Below are positions 1 to 8,824 of a stretch of DNA of 64,000 nucleotides, one piece after another. Origin of the DNA: Firm-13 sp964579245. Lineage in GTDB: Bacteria; Bacillota; Clostridia; Saccharofermentanales; Saccharofermentanaceae. The notes beneath the pieces were generated by a model. It made no database searches, had not been told where the DNA came from, and saw only the letters and a program-made list of their open reading frames with translations. Every line of letters starts with the position of its first letter. The stretch's first letter is position 1. The DNA is taken from contig CAZOFY010000005.1 of NCBI GenBank assembly GCA_964579245.1, positions 8,126 through 72,125 on the forward strand, read 5' to 3'. Both the position numbers and the translations under genes were made by a program.

Positions 1-2268
1 GACGCCGAATCTTTGCTCCTCATCAATAACAAGAAGTCCGAGATTTTTCGGGATGATGTCCTTGGACAGGACGCGGTGTGTTCCCACAACAACGTCAACG
101 GTTCCTTCATTCAAGCCCTTAACCGCCTGCTTAATCATCGCCGGGTTGGCAAAGCGAGACAATAAGGCGACCTTCACCGGGAAGCGGGACATGCGCTCGT
201 GGAGATTCTCGAAATGCTGCTGAACCAGGACAGTCGTCGGGGCCAGAAGGATGGCCTGCTTACTGTCCGCGACTGCCTTAAATATCGCTCGAAAAGCGAC
301 CTCGGTCTTGCCGAAGCCGACATCGCCGCACAAAAGGCGGTCCATAACCTTGTCGGACTCCATGTCCTGTTTGATATCCCGGATCGCCGCCAGCTGGTCC
401 TCGGTCTCCTGATAGGGGAAGTCCTCTTCGAACTCACGCTGCCAGACGCTGTCCGGCGAGAACATGAAACCCTTCTGTTCCTGCCGTCTGGCATAGAGCT
501 CAACAAGGTCAAACGCCATCTTGCGGATCGACGTCCTGGCCTTCTCCTTCATGCGGTTCCATTCCTGACCGCCAAGTCGGGACAACTTCGGTTCGCGCCC
601 CTCGGAACCCACGTATTTCTGGATTTGGTCAAGATTTTCCATGGAAATATAGAGCGCATCGTCAGACGCGTAGGTGATTTTAAGGTAATCGCGCCGGACA
701 CCGCCGGCCTCCAGATTAACCATGCCGTTATATCGACCGATACCGTGCTGCTCGTGAACGACCAGCTGACCGGGAATCAGGTCGCTGAACAGGTCGATAT
801 GAACACCCTGTCCTTTCTTCTTACGAAGAGGACGATCCACACCAAAAATATCCTGCGTTCCGACAAGGAGAAGTCCGGCCGCGGGGTAGGCAAAGCCGGA
901 CGGAAGATGATGCACGGAAATCTCTGCCGTTGTCTCATTTTCGGCCAGAAGATTGCGCAGTCGATCTGCCCGCACACCTTCGCCGGCCATCAGGATGGTC
1001 TCGAGACCGTCCTTTCTGCGTTCCTTAATCAGCTTTGCCAGGGCCTGCTCGTGTCCGCGATAGCTGTTGCATGCACTGCCGGTTATCGTCAGATTGTCCG
1101 CGCCCGGGAAACCGTTGCCGGAAGAGGGCAGTGACGCCATGGTGACCACGCGGTGACGGTCAAGCTCGACGAAAATCTCCGAGCCCTTCCAGATTGCTTC
1201 ACCGGCACTTGGTGTGACGTGTCCTTTCTCGAAAAGCGCCAGAAAGCGTTGGTGAAAGTTCGCCTGCGCACTATCCAGACGCTTGCGAAGATTCTGCGTC
1301 TCATCAACGATCAGAATGCGGGGACTTGACCGAACATACGAGAGAACCGACACGTTTCTCGGAAAAATAAGCGTGGCCCACTTTTCGAGTCCGGGAAAAT
1401 GGACACCGGCCCGGACTCGTTCCGCGTCCTGATAAGCCAGTCTAGCAAAGCTTTCACTGATATCCGCAAGGGAGCCGTTCTGCGCACTTCTGAGACGCGC
1501 AGATTCTCCCTCATGAAGGATCCGGTCGGCTATCGCTTCCCGGTCCTCTTCCGGGACAAAAATCTCCCGTGCCGGAAAAACCAGGATCTCCGACAGCTTT
1601 GTCGTCGAGCGCTGGGTTTCCAGGTCGAAATGTTTGATCTGATCGATATCCTCGTCAAAAAAGGATATCCGGACAGGCTCCTCACTTCCGACGGGATAAA
1701 TATCAAAAATATCCCCCCGCTGAGCAAACTCTCCCTCTCCCTCGACCGATCGCATCCGCTCATATCCGGTCTCGATCAGGCGAGCGGCCAGAGCATCGGG
1801 TCGGATACGAGTCCCGAGCTTGAGTGTGATCGTATATCGCTGAAAAACTTCGGGCGGCATCAATCGATTCAGCAAGGCGCCGGCTGTAATGATCACCGGT
1901 CTTTTGCCCGCGGAAAGCAGTTCAGCGAGCACATTCAGTCGTGAGAGCTCCGCTTCGCGGCTTGAAGCCTCGACCTCCGCCAGACTCAGTTCGCGCGGTC
2001 TCAAGACTGAAATGTCAGCGGCCTCGCAAAAAGCTGCAAGGTCCGATCGAAGTGTGCGCGCCTTTAGTTCATCCGAAACCAACAGCACGGCCGGTTCCCC
2101 TGTAGTATCCGCAAGAGCCATCGTCAGATACGCCTTCTGGCTGTCCGTCATACCGGACAGGTTCAGATGCCGCTCTCCCTTTTTACCGAGAAGCTCGACA
2201 GCTTTCTGAAAAGCAGGGTCCTGCCTGGCAAATGAGAGTATTCTCTGCATTTTCTCAAGAGTACTCAT
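1..2268 (-). CDS. mfd: Transcription-repair coupling factor Mfd (C-terminus beyond window)
   Basis: DNA translocase that removes stalled RNA polymerase from damaged templates and recruits UvrA. The first 756 codons are present and the frame stays open to the window edge (usual length about 1150 residues). The N-terminal UvrB-like module carries the stretch EGEFAQRGDIFDIYP. The RNA polymerase-interaction region contains PGQLVVHEQHGIGRY. The helicase part shows LLCGDVGFGKTEVA (Walker A), LAPTTVLVQQHF and the DEEQRF Walker B box right at the edge. The ATG at 2266-2268 overlaps the pth stop by four bases (ATGA), so the two are translationally coupled and form an operon with glmU. Identification is secure; only the missing C-terminus is unknown. 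Confidence 0.95.
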   Translation of the reverse strand, partial: MSTLEKMQRILSFARQDPAFQKAVELLGKKGERHLNLSGMTDSQKAYLTMALADTTGEPAVLLVSDELKARTLRSDLAAFCEAADISVLRPRELSLAEVEASSREAELSRLNVLAELLSAGKRPVIITAGALLNRLMPPEVFQRYTITLKLGTRIRPDALAARLIETGYERMRSVEGEGEFAQRGDIFDIYPVGSEEPVRISFFDEDIDQIKHFDLETQRSTTKLSEILVFPAREIFVPEEDREAIADRILHEGESARLRSAQNGSLADISESFARLAYQDAERVRAGVHFPGLEKWATLIFPRNVSVLSYVRSSPRILIVDETQNLRKRLDSAQANFHQRFLALFEKGHVTPSAGEAIWKGSEIFVELDRHRVVTMASLPSSGNGFPGADNLTITGSACNSYRGHEQALAKLIKERRKDGLETILMAGEGVRADRLRNLLAENETTAEISVHHLPSGFAYPAAGLLLVGTQDIFGVDRPLRKKKGQGVHIDLFSDLIPGQLVVHEQHGIGRYNGMVNLEAGGVRRDYLKITYASDDALYISMENLDQIQKYVGSEGREPKLSRLGGQEWNRMKEKARTSIRKMAFDLVELYARRQEQKGFMFSPDSVWQREFEEDFPYQETEDQLAAIRDIKQDMESDKVMDRLLCGDVGFGKTEVAFRAIFKAVADSKQAILLAPTTVLVQQHFENLHERMSRFPVKVALLSRFANPAMIKQAVKGLNEGTVDVVVGTHRVLSKDIIPKNLGLLVIDEEQRFGV

Positions 2269-2798
2269 CTTGCCTCTCCGATCATCTTCTCGGCAGCCTC
2301 CGAGGCTTGTCGAAAGGCCTGAAACATCGCATCCTGATCTTCCTTACCGATGTCAGACAGCACAAAATCTGCCAGATCCCAGTGTTCCGGAACCGGTCCA
2401 CACCCTATGCGCACACGAGGGAAATCGGTCGTTCCGATCTGGGAGATGATAGACTTCATTCCGTTATGTGTACCGGGACCGCCTTTCGCACGAACGCGAA
2501 CAGAGCCCTTCGGAAGATCGATATCGTCGTACAAAACAATCAGGTTCTCCGGCGCAATCTTGAAAAACGTCATCGCTTCGCGAACGCTCTCTCCTGAGAG
2601 GTTCATGTAGGTCTGGGGGCGTAACAGAATGACCTTCTCCCCCGAGATGGTACCCTGCCCGTATTCTCCGCGAAACTTCGTCTTGTTGAATGAAATATGG
2701 TTGCGCTGCGCAAGCACTTCGATTGACATGAAGCCGCAGTTATGCCAGTTGTAGGTGTATTTTGCACCCGGATTTCCGAGTCCGGCGATCAGCCACAT
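2265..2798 (-). CDS. pth: Peptidyl-tRNA hydrolase
   Basis: Releases the peptide from prematurely dropped peptidyl-tRNA in the cytoplasm. The 177-residue protein begins MWLIAGLGNPG and has the family landmarks in order: the GLGNPG loop, the catalytic histidine in NWHNCGF (about residue 19), RPQTYMNLSGE, the YDDIDLP aspartate, and GGPGTHNGMKS with the substrate-binding asparagine. Length is close to normal (about 185-195). It lies 21 bp after glmU and overlaps mfd by 4 bp, the widespread Bacillota glmU-pth-mfd order. Confidence 0.96.
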   Translation of the reverse strand: MWLIAGLGNPGAKYTYNWHNCGFMSIEVLAQRNHISFNKTKFRGEYGQGTISGEKVILLRPQTYMNLSGESVREAMTFFKIAPENLIVLYDDIDLPKGSVRVRAKGGPGTHNGMKSIISQIGTTDFPRVRIGCGPVPEHWDLADFVLSDIGKEDQDAMFQAFRQASEAAEKMIGEAR

Positions 2799-2819
2799 GA
2801 GAGTATTCCCTTTCCATGA

Positions 2820-4238
2820 TCACTTGCCAAAATCGATATTCCGCTCCTTTTCGGCGACCCGTTCATTACGGATCCGGTTCTTCCTCACGACCCAGCCCTC
2901 CTTAACGATTTGCCGGCTGCGCGCGATGGCGAGACTGAGCTCCGGCACATCCTCCGTGATCGTCGAACCGGCGGCCACATAAGAATTCTCCTTCAGCGTG
3001 AGAGGAGAAATCAGATTCGAATTTCCGCCGATGAAGACATTGTCTTCGATGATGCAGGCTGTCTTATCCAGACCGTCATAGTTACAGGTTACAGTTCCAC
3101 ATCCGAAGTTTACGTTCTTGCCAACTTGTGAGTCACCGACATACGTCAGGTGACGCGCACGGGTGAAATCGCCGATGGTCGAATTCTTAATCTCAACAAA
3201 TGCTCCGATTGTCACATTATCTTCCAGGATTGATTCGGGTCGAATATGGCTGAACGGGCCGATCAGACAGCTCCTGCCGATTGTGCATTCCGTCGCGACA
3301 GAGCTCCTGACGAGCGTACCGTCTCCGACAGTTGCGTTCTCGATACGCGTTTTGGGACCGATCACACAATCCTCACCGATCACTGTCGTGCCCGACAGTA
3401 TCGTGTCCGGATACAGAATCGTATCACAACCGATCTTGACCGAAGGATCAATCCAGGTTGACTCGGAATCAACAATCTGTACCCCCGCCTTCATATGCCG
3501 GTTACAGACCCTCTTGTTCAGGAGTTTTCCGGCCTCTTGAAGCTCGATCCTGTCGTTGACGCCACGGATCTCATTGAACTCGCCGACATATGCTCCGACC
3601 TTATGCCCGTCGCGGATCAGGATCTCGATGGTGTCCGTCAGATAATATTCCTTCTGCGAATTACGCGAGTCGATTCGTCCGAGAGCGGACAGAAGAAGAG
3701 GTGTTTTGAAACAATAAATAGAGGAATTGATCTCCCTGATCTTCTTCTCTTCCTCAGAAGCATCGCGATCCTCAACGATCTTGACGACATGACCATCGCC
3801 GTCGCGGACCAGCCGCCCGTACCCCTTCGGATCAGGAGCCTCCGCTGTGATGACCACAGCACCGAACGCATCATTAGCGAACATATTGACGGCTGCCTGG
3901 AGCGTCTCCGGAGTAATCATCGGGGCATCACCGGGCAGAACAATCGTACAACCGTTTCTACCTTCCAAAAAAGGGGCTGCCTGCATCACGGCGTGACCCG
4001 TGCCAAGCTGTTGCTCCTGCAGTACAAAGGCGACATCCTCGCCCAACGCCGCGCGGACCTCTTCCTGACGGAAGCCGACGATATAGACTTGTTCCTGAGC
4101 TCCGGCTTCCCGAAGAGCATCTGCGACCCAGCAGACCAGCGGCTTGCCTGCGGCCACCTGGACCACCTTCGAGTGCTTCGAGTTCATTCTTTTCCCTTCA
4201 CCGGCAGCCATAACAACGGCGCATACATCCATATTCAT
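2820..4238 (-). CDS. glmU: Bifunctional GlmU: glucosamine-1-P acetyltransferase / UDP-GlcNAc pyrophosphorylase
   Basis: Makes UDP-GlcNAc for peptidoglycan and wall polymers. The N-terminal nucleotidyltransferase half starts MNMDVCAVVMAAGEGKRM and contains LPGDAPMITPETL. The C-terminal half is a left-handed beta-helix with hexapeptide repeats, including the acetyl-CoA region HLTYVGDSQVG and FGCGTVTCNYDG. I chose the ATG at 4236-4238 because AAAGGAGACAAG lies directly before it. An in-frame ATG 99 bases further upstream has no ribosome site and would add an unrelated leader. This gives 472 residues, close to the usual 455-460. First gene of the glmU-pth-mfd operon. Confidence 0.95.
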   Translation of the reverse strand: MNMDVCAVVMAAGEGKRMNSKHSKVVQVAAGKPLVCWVADALREAGAQEQVYIVGFRQEEVRAALGEDVAFVLQEQQLGTGHAVMQAAPFLEGRNGCTIVLPGDAPMITPETLQAAVNMFANDAFGAVVITAEAPDPKGYGRLVRDGDGHVVKIVEDRDASEEEKKIREINSSIYCFKTPLLLSALGRIDSRNSQKEYYLTDTIEILIRDGHKVGAYVGEFNEIRGVNDRIELQEAGKLLNKRVCNRHMKAGVQIVDSESTWIDPSVKIGCDTILYPDTILSGTTVIGEDCVIGPKTRIENATVGDGTLVRSSVATECTIGRSCLIGPFSHIRPESILEDNVTIGAFVEIKNSTIGDFTRARHLTYVGDSQVGKNVNFGCGTVTCNYDGLDKTACIIEDNVFIGGNSNLISPLTLKENSYVAAGSTITEDVPELSLAIARSRQIVKEGWVVRKNRIRNERVAEKERNIDFGK

Positions 4239-4344
4239 CTTGTCTCCTTTGATGTGATGGTGCCGACAAGAATCCTGTACGACACGAAAATAAGCGGGAA
4301 GATCCATTTCATGGGGGTCCTCCGCGCATTTTTCCAACGACTTT

Positions 4345-4353
4345 ATTATATCA
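4345..4353 (-). promoter_or_regulatory. Extended -10 promoter for glmU operon
   Basis: On the minus strand the sequence reads TGATATAAT, an extended -10 (TGnTATAAT), about 107 bp before the glmU ATG. No good -35 hexamer is present at 17 bp, which is usual for extended -10 promoters. Predicted from sequence only. Confidence 0.5.
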
Positions 4354-4474
4354 TATGAAGTCCGTTTGCCGATATGCTCAGCGGACCGGAAGAGGCATCA
4401 TTTTATTGTTTTTCGGGCTAAACACCTTAGAAAAATAACGGTTCTGTCATCTATATGAAAATTCCTTAGTAATC

Positions 4475-4483
4475 TGTTACAAT
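4475..4483 (+). promoter_or_regulatory. Extended -10 promoter for nucleotidyltransferase gene
   Basis: TGTTACAAT fits TGnTAnAAT and lies 77 bp before the ATG of the divergent nucleotidyltransferase gene. The -35 region is weak. Together with the minus-strand promoter at 4345-4353 it explains the 321-bp divergent intergenic region 4239-4559. Confidence 0.45.
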
Positions 4484-4521
4484 ATACGGAATGCATCCTA
4501 CATGCACGAATATCAAATACT

Positions 4522-4547
4522 CCGATATCACAAGGTCGTGATATCGG
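4522..4547 (+). promoter_or_regulatory. Perfect 10-bp inverted repeat before the ribosome site
   Basis: CCGATATCAC, a six-base spacer, then GTGATATCGG. The repeat ends three bases before the GGGAGG ribosome site of the nucleotidyltransferase gene. In RNA it would be a stable hairpin beside the start region; in DNA it could be an operator. There is no U-run, so it is not a terminator. Confidence 0.55.
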
Positions 4548-4559
4548 CCGGGAGGTCAC

Positions 4560-5342
4560 ATGATAGCAATTCTTCTTGCTGCCGGCTATGCCACAAGGCT
4601 GTACCCGTTGACTAAGGACACGCCCAAGCCCCTTCTGCCGGTTGCCGGTCGTCCCATGTTGGATTATATTGCGGATGAGATAGACACATTGCCGTCGATT
4701 TCGAAGATCGTAGTCATTTCCAACCATCGATTCGCCGATCATTTTGCCACTTGGGCAAAGGTGCGGGAGACAGTATCACCAGGAATCCCGATCGTTGTTC
4801 TCGACGACCTGACAACGGATGATACGAACAAGCGCGGTGCCATCGGAGATATCCGTTTTGCAATCGAGACTCTCTCGATTGACGAGGATATCGTCATCAT
4901 CGCCGGTGATAATCTATTCACCTATCGTTTGCGCGATATGTATGATTTCTTCATGAGGATCCGCCGTGATCTGCTGGTTGCCATACATGTAGCCGACAAG
5001 AACCAGCTGCGCAAGCTTGCGGTAGCAACACTCGATCCGGACGGCAAGGTCCTGCGAATGGTGGAGAAGCCGTCGGAGCCGGAGTCCGAGACAGCTATCT
5101 ATGCGACTTACTTCTATTTGCGCGAGACACTTCCACTGATCGAGACGTATCTGGCCGAGGGCAATACACCGGATGCACCGGGGAATTTTCCTTCCTGGCT
5201 TTACAAACGGCAGGATGTGTACGCCTTTGTTGCGGACGGAACCTGTATTGATATCGGAACACCGGAGAACTATCAGGACGTGTCCGAGCATTTTGCCGAC
5301 CTGTGGAAAACCAGGAAGTCCTTGCCTGAAGTGACGGGCTGA
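4560..5342 (+). CDS. Sugar-1-phosphate nucleotidyltransferase family protein
   Basis: NTP-transferase fold enzyme that would activate a sugar phosphate to an NDP-sugar; substrate not predictable. The signature LAAGYATRLYPLTKDTPKPLLPV spans about residues 5-27, GDNLF supplies a metal-binding aspartate near residue 116, and VEKPSEP follows in the second half. At 260 residues it has only the catalytic domain, without the C-terminal beta-helix of GlmU or RfbA-like homologues. The ATG has GGGAGG seven bases upstream. It is monocistronic: a divergent promoter on one side and a terminator at 5363-5396 on the other. Related families include glucose-1-phosphate thymidylyl- and mannose-1-phosphate guanylyltransferases. 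Confidence 0.85.
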   Translation: MIAILLAAGYATRLYPLTKDTPKPLLPVAGRPMLDYIADEIDTLPSISKIVVISNHRFADHFATWAKVRETVSPGIPIVVLDDLTTDDTNKRGAIGDIRFAIETLSIDEDIVIIAGDNLFTYRLRDMYDFFMRIRRDLLVAIHVADKNQLRKLAVATLDPDGKVLRMVEKPSEPESETAIYATYFYLRETLPLIETYLAEGNTPDAPGNFPSWLYKRQDVYAFVADGTCIDIGTPENYQDVSEHFADLWKTRKSLPEVTG

Positions 5343-5362
5343 CAGAGAATCTTTTCGAGAAA

Positions 5363-5396
5363 AAAGCTTTCGGCCAAACGACCGAAAGCTTTTTTT
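5363..5396 (+). terminator. Intrinsic terminator, probably bidirectional
   Basis: AAAGCTTTCGG, an eight-base loop, CCGAAAGCTTT and then T-rich sequence. The complementary strand has an A/T-rich flank as well, so it can also end the convergent CPBP protease operon. Confidence 0.88.
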
Positions 5397-5429
5397 GTAT
5401 GGATATTCTAGAGAGTCCACAATGAAGGA

Positions 5430-6389
5430 TCAGATGATTCTGTCATCAGCGCGGACGACGGCCGCATCATCTGTACCAGCGTTTTGAACGATATAGCGTG
5501 TCTTTGGCCTGGCAATAACAAATAAAACACCGAAAACGATTACAGCTGATATAATTCCAAGCACAGCAGGATTCCAGTCTGCACCGAATTCCGCCGGAAG
5601 TAGCGTAGACATACTGTTGATCACGATATGCATCGCTATGCAGGTCGTCAAGGAGTTGTATTTCACATACAAGTAGCCTAATAGAATTCCAAGAGCCGCC
5701 GCATAGATACCCTGCAACACATTCATATGAATGACGCCGAACAGGACGGCCTGAATCAGAACAGCAGCCCAGACCGGCATGAATCTGCGAAGACGGCCAA
5801 GAACGAGTGCCCGCATCAAATACTCCTCGGCAACGGGGGCAACGATACCGACTGTGATCAGCTGCATCCAGATAGGGGCCATAGTGATGCTCTCAATCAG
5901 ATCTGTATACACGGGAAAATACTGTTCCAATTGAAAGCCGGTGATTACCGCGCTGATCAAAAAATTGGCAAAAACACCGAGTACGATTACGAGCAGATAA
6001 TCAATAATGCGAATGTGACGGATCGGAGTTCTCGGATACCGCTCGATATCCAGCGAGTCGAGAAAATATGCCAGCCGGATGATAATCAGATCCACGATCA
6101 ATGTAGGAAGAAGAATCAGGATCCCATTGGTGGTCATTGTGACTTCTATCTGCTTTAGAACATCGGAGACGCTGCCGCCGGAAGGAAGGATCTGAACAGC
6201 GGTCACAACCGCGATGCCAATGGCAAAAAGAATGCCGATGATGATCTGTAAAAGAATGAATGCCAAAAGAGGATACATCGCCCCCCATATGGAAGCAACA
6301 ATGTGTTTCTTCTTTTTTACCGGAACAGAAACCGGTTCATATACCGGAACATTCTGTTGTGGAATCTGTGTATCATTGGGATACTCCAT
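5430..6389 (-). CDS. CPBP (CAAX/ABI) family intramembrane metalloprotease
   Basis: Multi-pass membrane protein of 319 residues with the glutamate/histidine motifs of the CPBP family: VAPVAEEYLMRALVLG (EExxxR, about residue 188), FGVIHMN and HIVINSM. Such proteins are predicted membrane proteases; in Gram-positive bacteria some protect against self-made bacteriocins or process membrane substrates. The cytoplasmic N-terminus is proline-rich and followed by a KKKKH stretch. The start has GGAGG nine bases upstream and lies inside the last codons of the preceding CPBP gene (17-bp overlap), so the two paralogues are co-translated. No bacteriocin precursor is visible nearby. Confidence 0.85.
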   Translation of the reverse strand: MEYPNDTQIPQQNVPVYEPVSVPVKKKKHIVASIWGAMYPLLAFILLQIIIGILFAIGIAVVTAVQILPSGGSVSDVLKQIEVTMTTNGILILLPTLIVDLIIIRLAYFLDSLDIERYPRTPIRHIRIIDYLLVIVLGVFANFLISAVITGFQLEQYFPVYTDLIESITMAPIWMQLITVGIVAPVAEEYLMRALVLGRLRRFMPVWAAVLIQAVLFGVIHMNVLQGIYAAALGILLGYLYVKYNSLTTCIAMHIVINSMSTLLPAEFGADWNPAVLGIISAVIVFGVLFVIARPKTRYIVQNAGTDDAAVVRADDRII

Positions 6390-7404
6390 GTTGCTGCCTC
6401 CTGTTTCGTATTCCCACTAAGAGTACAACAAGTGACACGGAGACGACAAGTGTCACGAACAAGCCGCCCTCGGGTCCGAAGGCCCCTCCTGTCAGAATCT
6501 CCAGGCTCTTCTCCGTCGTCTTTGTCGCGAGGATCGATGCGGCGGGTAACGTTCCGCTGACCTCGAATCCGAAAAGATTGCCCTGAGCGAAATTCCAAAC
6601 GGTATGTAAGGCGCAGACCGTCCACAGTTCGTTGGTGCGAAGAGCCATCAAGGCAAAAAAGACAGCGGTCAGAATCAAGTTGATGACTGCAATGATATTG
6701 ATCCCGCTGTTCCCTAAATGCATGAAGGAAAAAAACAGCGAAGAAATCGCAACAGCCGCTACCCGACCAAATTTCGGGCTTAAGCGCGACATCATATAAC
6801 CACGAGACACCACTTCCTCGGAAGCTCCCTGCGGGATCCACATAAGAGTATTGGCAATGAATACAGGAATCAGTGCCGTCTCAAAACCGAAGTGGACCAC
6901 AGCAGACTGTCCCGAGAGAACCATGAGAAGAAATACAGCCAGCATCATCGCAAATCCGATGCCTAAGCCTCTGAGATAGGCCAAAAGAGCCTTCTTCCTC
7001 TCTTGTGCCGTGCCGAATGCCAGACCGATTGTGCTTGCCTTGGACTTCTCAAAAAGACGAACGATCAGAAGATAGGTTGTAATTATAAGTATATAGGACA
7101 CGATCATGCCACAGTAGAAAATCGGGCTACTGTACAAGCCGGTTTCAAATGCACGTAAAGTGACCTGCATGTCTTCCGCGCCGGAAAGCTTCGATAATTG
7201 AGATGCCAGTTCCGGATTCATGACCAGGTACAGAACGGAAGCTATTCCCTGTGCCATAATCTGAAGTAAGAAAGTCACAAATAGCGGCAAAGCAATTTGA
7301 AACGCCAACAATCCCGGCTTCGGCCACTGCTTTTTCGGGCGATATCCGAAAATATCCTTCTTTTGCCACTCTGCATCTGTCATCATCGTTTCCTGAGATT
7401 CCAT
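6373..7404 (-). CDS. CPBP family intramembrane metalloprotease
   Basis: A 343-residue polytopic membrane protein with the CPBP motif set: QGASEEVVSRGYMMS, FFSFMHLGN and HTVWNFAQG. It is diverged from its downstream partner at 5430-6389, with which it overlaps by 17 bp. Tandem pairs of such proteases suggest either hetero-oligomers or separate substrates. The N-terminal cytoplasmic tail (about 28 residues, KKQWPKPG) precedes the first membrane helix. The substrate is unknown. Confidence 0.85.
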   Translation of the reverse strand: MESQETMMTDAEWQKKDIFGYRPKKQWPKPGLLAFQIALPLFVTFLLQIMAQGIASVLYLVMNPELASQLSKLSGAEDMQVTLRAFETGLYSSPIFYCGMIVSYILIITTYLLIVRLFEKSKASTIGLAFGTAQERKKALLAYLRGLGIGFAMMLAVFLLMVLSGQSAVVHFGFETALIPVFIANTLMWIPQGASEEVVSRGYMMSRLSPKFGRVAAVAISSLFFSFMHLGNSGINIIAVINLILTAVFFALMALRTNELWTVCALHTVWNFAQGNLFGFEVSGTLPAASILATKTTEKSLEILTGGAFGPEGGLFVTLVVSVSLVVLLVGIRNRRQQHGVSQ

Positions 7405-7508
7405 GTTGCTTCCCTCTCTTATCTCATGATAGAAAACTGGTACGAAACCTCAGGCTGCGTACCGGTTATAATCCAGTCAGAAGTCACGTGTCTGTTGCAA
7501 AAGACGAA

Positions 7509-8552
7509 TCAACCGGCGTAATAGTAGGCCGGACCATCAAAGGGAACATCCAAATGCGAGAGATACGAGTCAAGATCCGTTCTGTTTGCCGAGGAAATGG
7601 CAGCGAACAGAGAGGATAATCCGGTCTCGAAGATCGGCTCATAATCGACGAATGCAACGGAATCCGCCAGATCACACTCCTTACGCATCTTTGCCTGTGC
7701 ATCCTCATAAGAAAGGATTTCATCAACAAGTCCGTTCGCGACCGCCTGCTTCGGTGAATAGATGCGGCCGTCCGCAAGCTTAACGACATCCTCCTTGTCA
7801 ATACCACGCGCTTGTGCAACGATATCGACGAACTGATCATAGGTCTCCTGTAAAATCGTTGTATAGATCTCCTTCTGCTCCGGTGTAAACTCCTCATAGG
7901 TGCTTCCCATGGTCTTGTTATCTCCGACGTAGACCGAGGTCGTCTTGATTCCGTGTTCCTCCAGGAATCCGGACAAATCGATAAACGTTCCTGCCGTCAC
8001 TCCGATTGAACCAGTCATACAATTTCTGTTCATCAGAATCTCATCGGCGGCACATGCCAGATAGTATCCGCCCGAGGCAGCCATACCGGCACAATAAGCA
8101 TAGATGGGACGCTTGGTCACCTTCTTATACTCCATCAGTTCCAGATACAGCTCATCCGTCGCATAGACTTCGCCGCCGGGAGTGTCAATGTACAGCAGAA
8201 TACCATGATTCGAATCATCATTCACGAGATCCTTCACGGTTGAGACCAGGTATTCCTGATCATATGCCGCCGGCGCGGATAGAAATGAGGAGGACTGTTC
8301 GCTTGTGATCGTGCCTTCGATATGGAGTACCGCTACACTGTTTCCATAGTGCATCGTCGTGTCTGAGGACTTCGATGCGGCTCCGGTGAAGGAACCGACA
8401 ATCGTTCCGAAAAAGAAACCGATCGGAATGCTGAAAAAGAATAAAACGGCCAGGACAATGATTAGGGCAATCCCCCATCCCGGCATTTTCTTAACAATCT
8501 TCGTTTGCGTTGCATAGGGGGGCATTGGCTGATATTGAATATTTTGTGACAT
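7509..8552 (-). CDS. sppA: Signal peptide peptidase SppA (S49 family)
   Basis: Membrane-anchored serine protease that degrades cleaved signal peptides and other membrane-associated fragments. At 347 residues it is the short, single-domain Gram-positive form. One membrane helix (about residues 25-50, GIALIIVLAVLFFF) is followed by the protease domain. The catalytic serine is in AGMAASGGYYLA and the following MTGSIGVTAGTF with the downstream lysine region completes the S49 signature. I chose the ATG at 8550-8552, which follows AGAGAGGAAAAATAT; the upstream in-frame extension has no ribosome site. A TATAAT promoter lies just upstream. It ends about 105 bp before the CPBP pair. Confidence 0.92.
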   Translation of the reverse strand: MSQNIQYQPMPPYATQTKIVKKMPGWGIALIIVLAVLFFFSIPIGFFFGTIVGSFTGAASKSSDTTMHYGNSVAVLHIEGTITSEQSSSFLSAPAAYDQEYLVSTVKDLVNDDSNHGILLYIDTPGGEVYATDELYLELMEYKKVTKRPIYAYCAGMAASGGYYLACAADEILMNRNCMTGSIGVTAGTFIDLSGFLEEHGIKTTSVYVGDNKTMGSTYEEFTPEQKEIYTTILQETYDQFVDIVAQARGIDKEDVVKLADGRIYSPKQAVANGLVDEILSYEDAQAKMRKECDLADSVAFVDYEPIFETGLSSLFAAISSANRTDLDSYLSHLDVPFDGPAYYYAG

Positions 8553-8591
8553 ATATTTTTCCTCTCTGCTGTGATAGAACTTACAGAACAC

Positions 8592-8620
8592 ATTATAGTA
8601 TAGAAAACACCGCAAGTAAA
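8592..8620 (-). promoter_or_regulatory. Sigma-A-type promoter for sppA
   Basis: Minus strand TTTACT, 17-bp spacer, TATAAT; the -10 lies 40 bp before the sppA ATG. The remaining gap up to 8824 holds only a GC-rich hairpin around 8709-8731 without a U-run and no convincing gene. Confidence 0.6.
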
Positions 8621-8824
8621 AGTTTTTATAAGAGGGGAGGGAATATGCCGGACATGTTTTTGCAGGGGAGGGCATACTACATGTCGAAACCGGATTGAAA
8701 CGGTATCCGCCGGGTATTGGAATATTACCCGGCCGGCGAATATTCCTCTTGTATTATCGCAAGACACTATCCTTTTTATCTGATGATAAGCTTAATCTTA
8801 CCTTAATTCGAAAAGAATCCTCTG

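Noticed and set aside
199..1134. Long plus-strand frame opposite mfd
   Set aside because: It is antisense to the secure Mfd reading, has no ribosome site and its product resembles nothing.
3495..4358. 287-codon plus-strand frame opposite glmU
   Set aside because: Shadow of glmU; composition follows the third codon positions of the opposite strand.
8639..8698. Short plus-strand frame with a good ribosome site (17 codons from 8645)
   Set aside because: Too short, no downstream gene on the same strand and nothing recognisable in the peptide.
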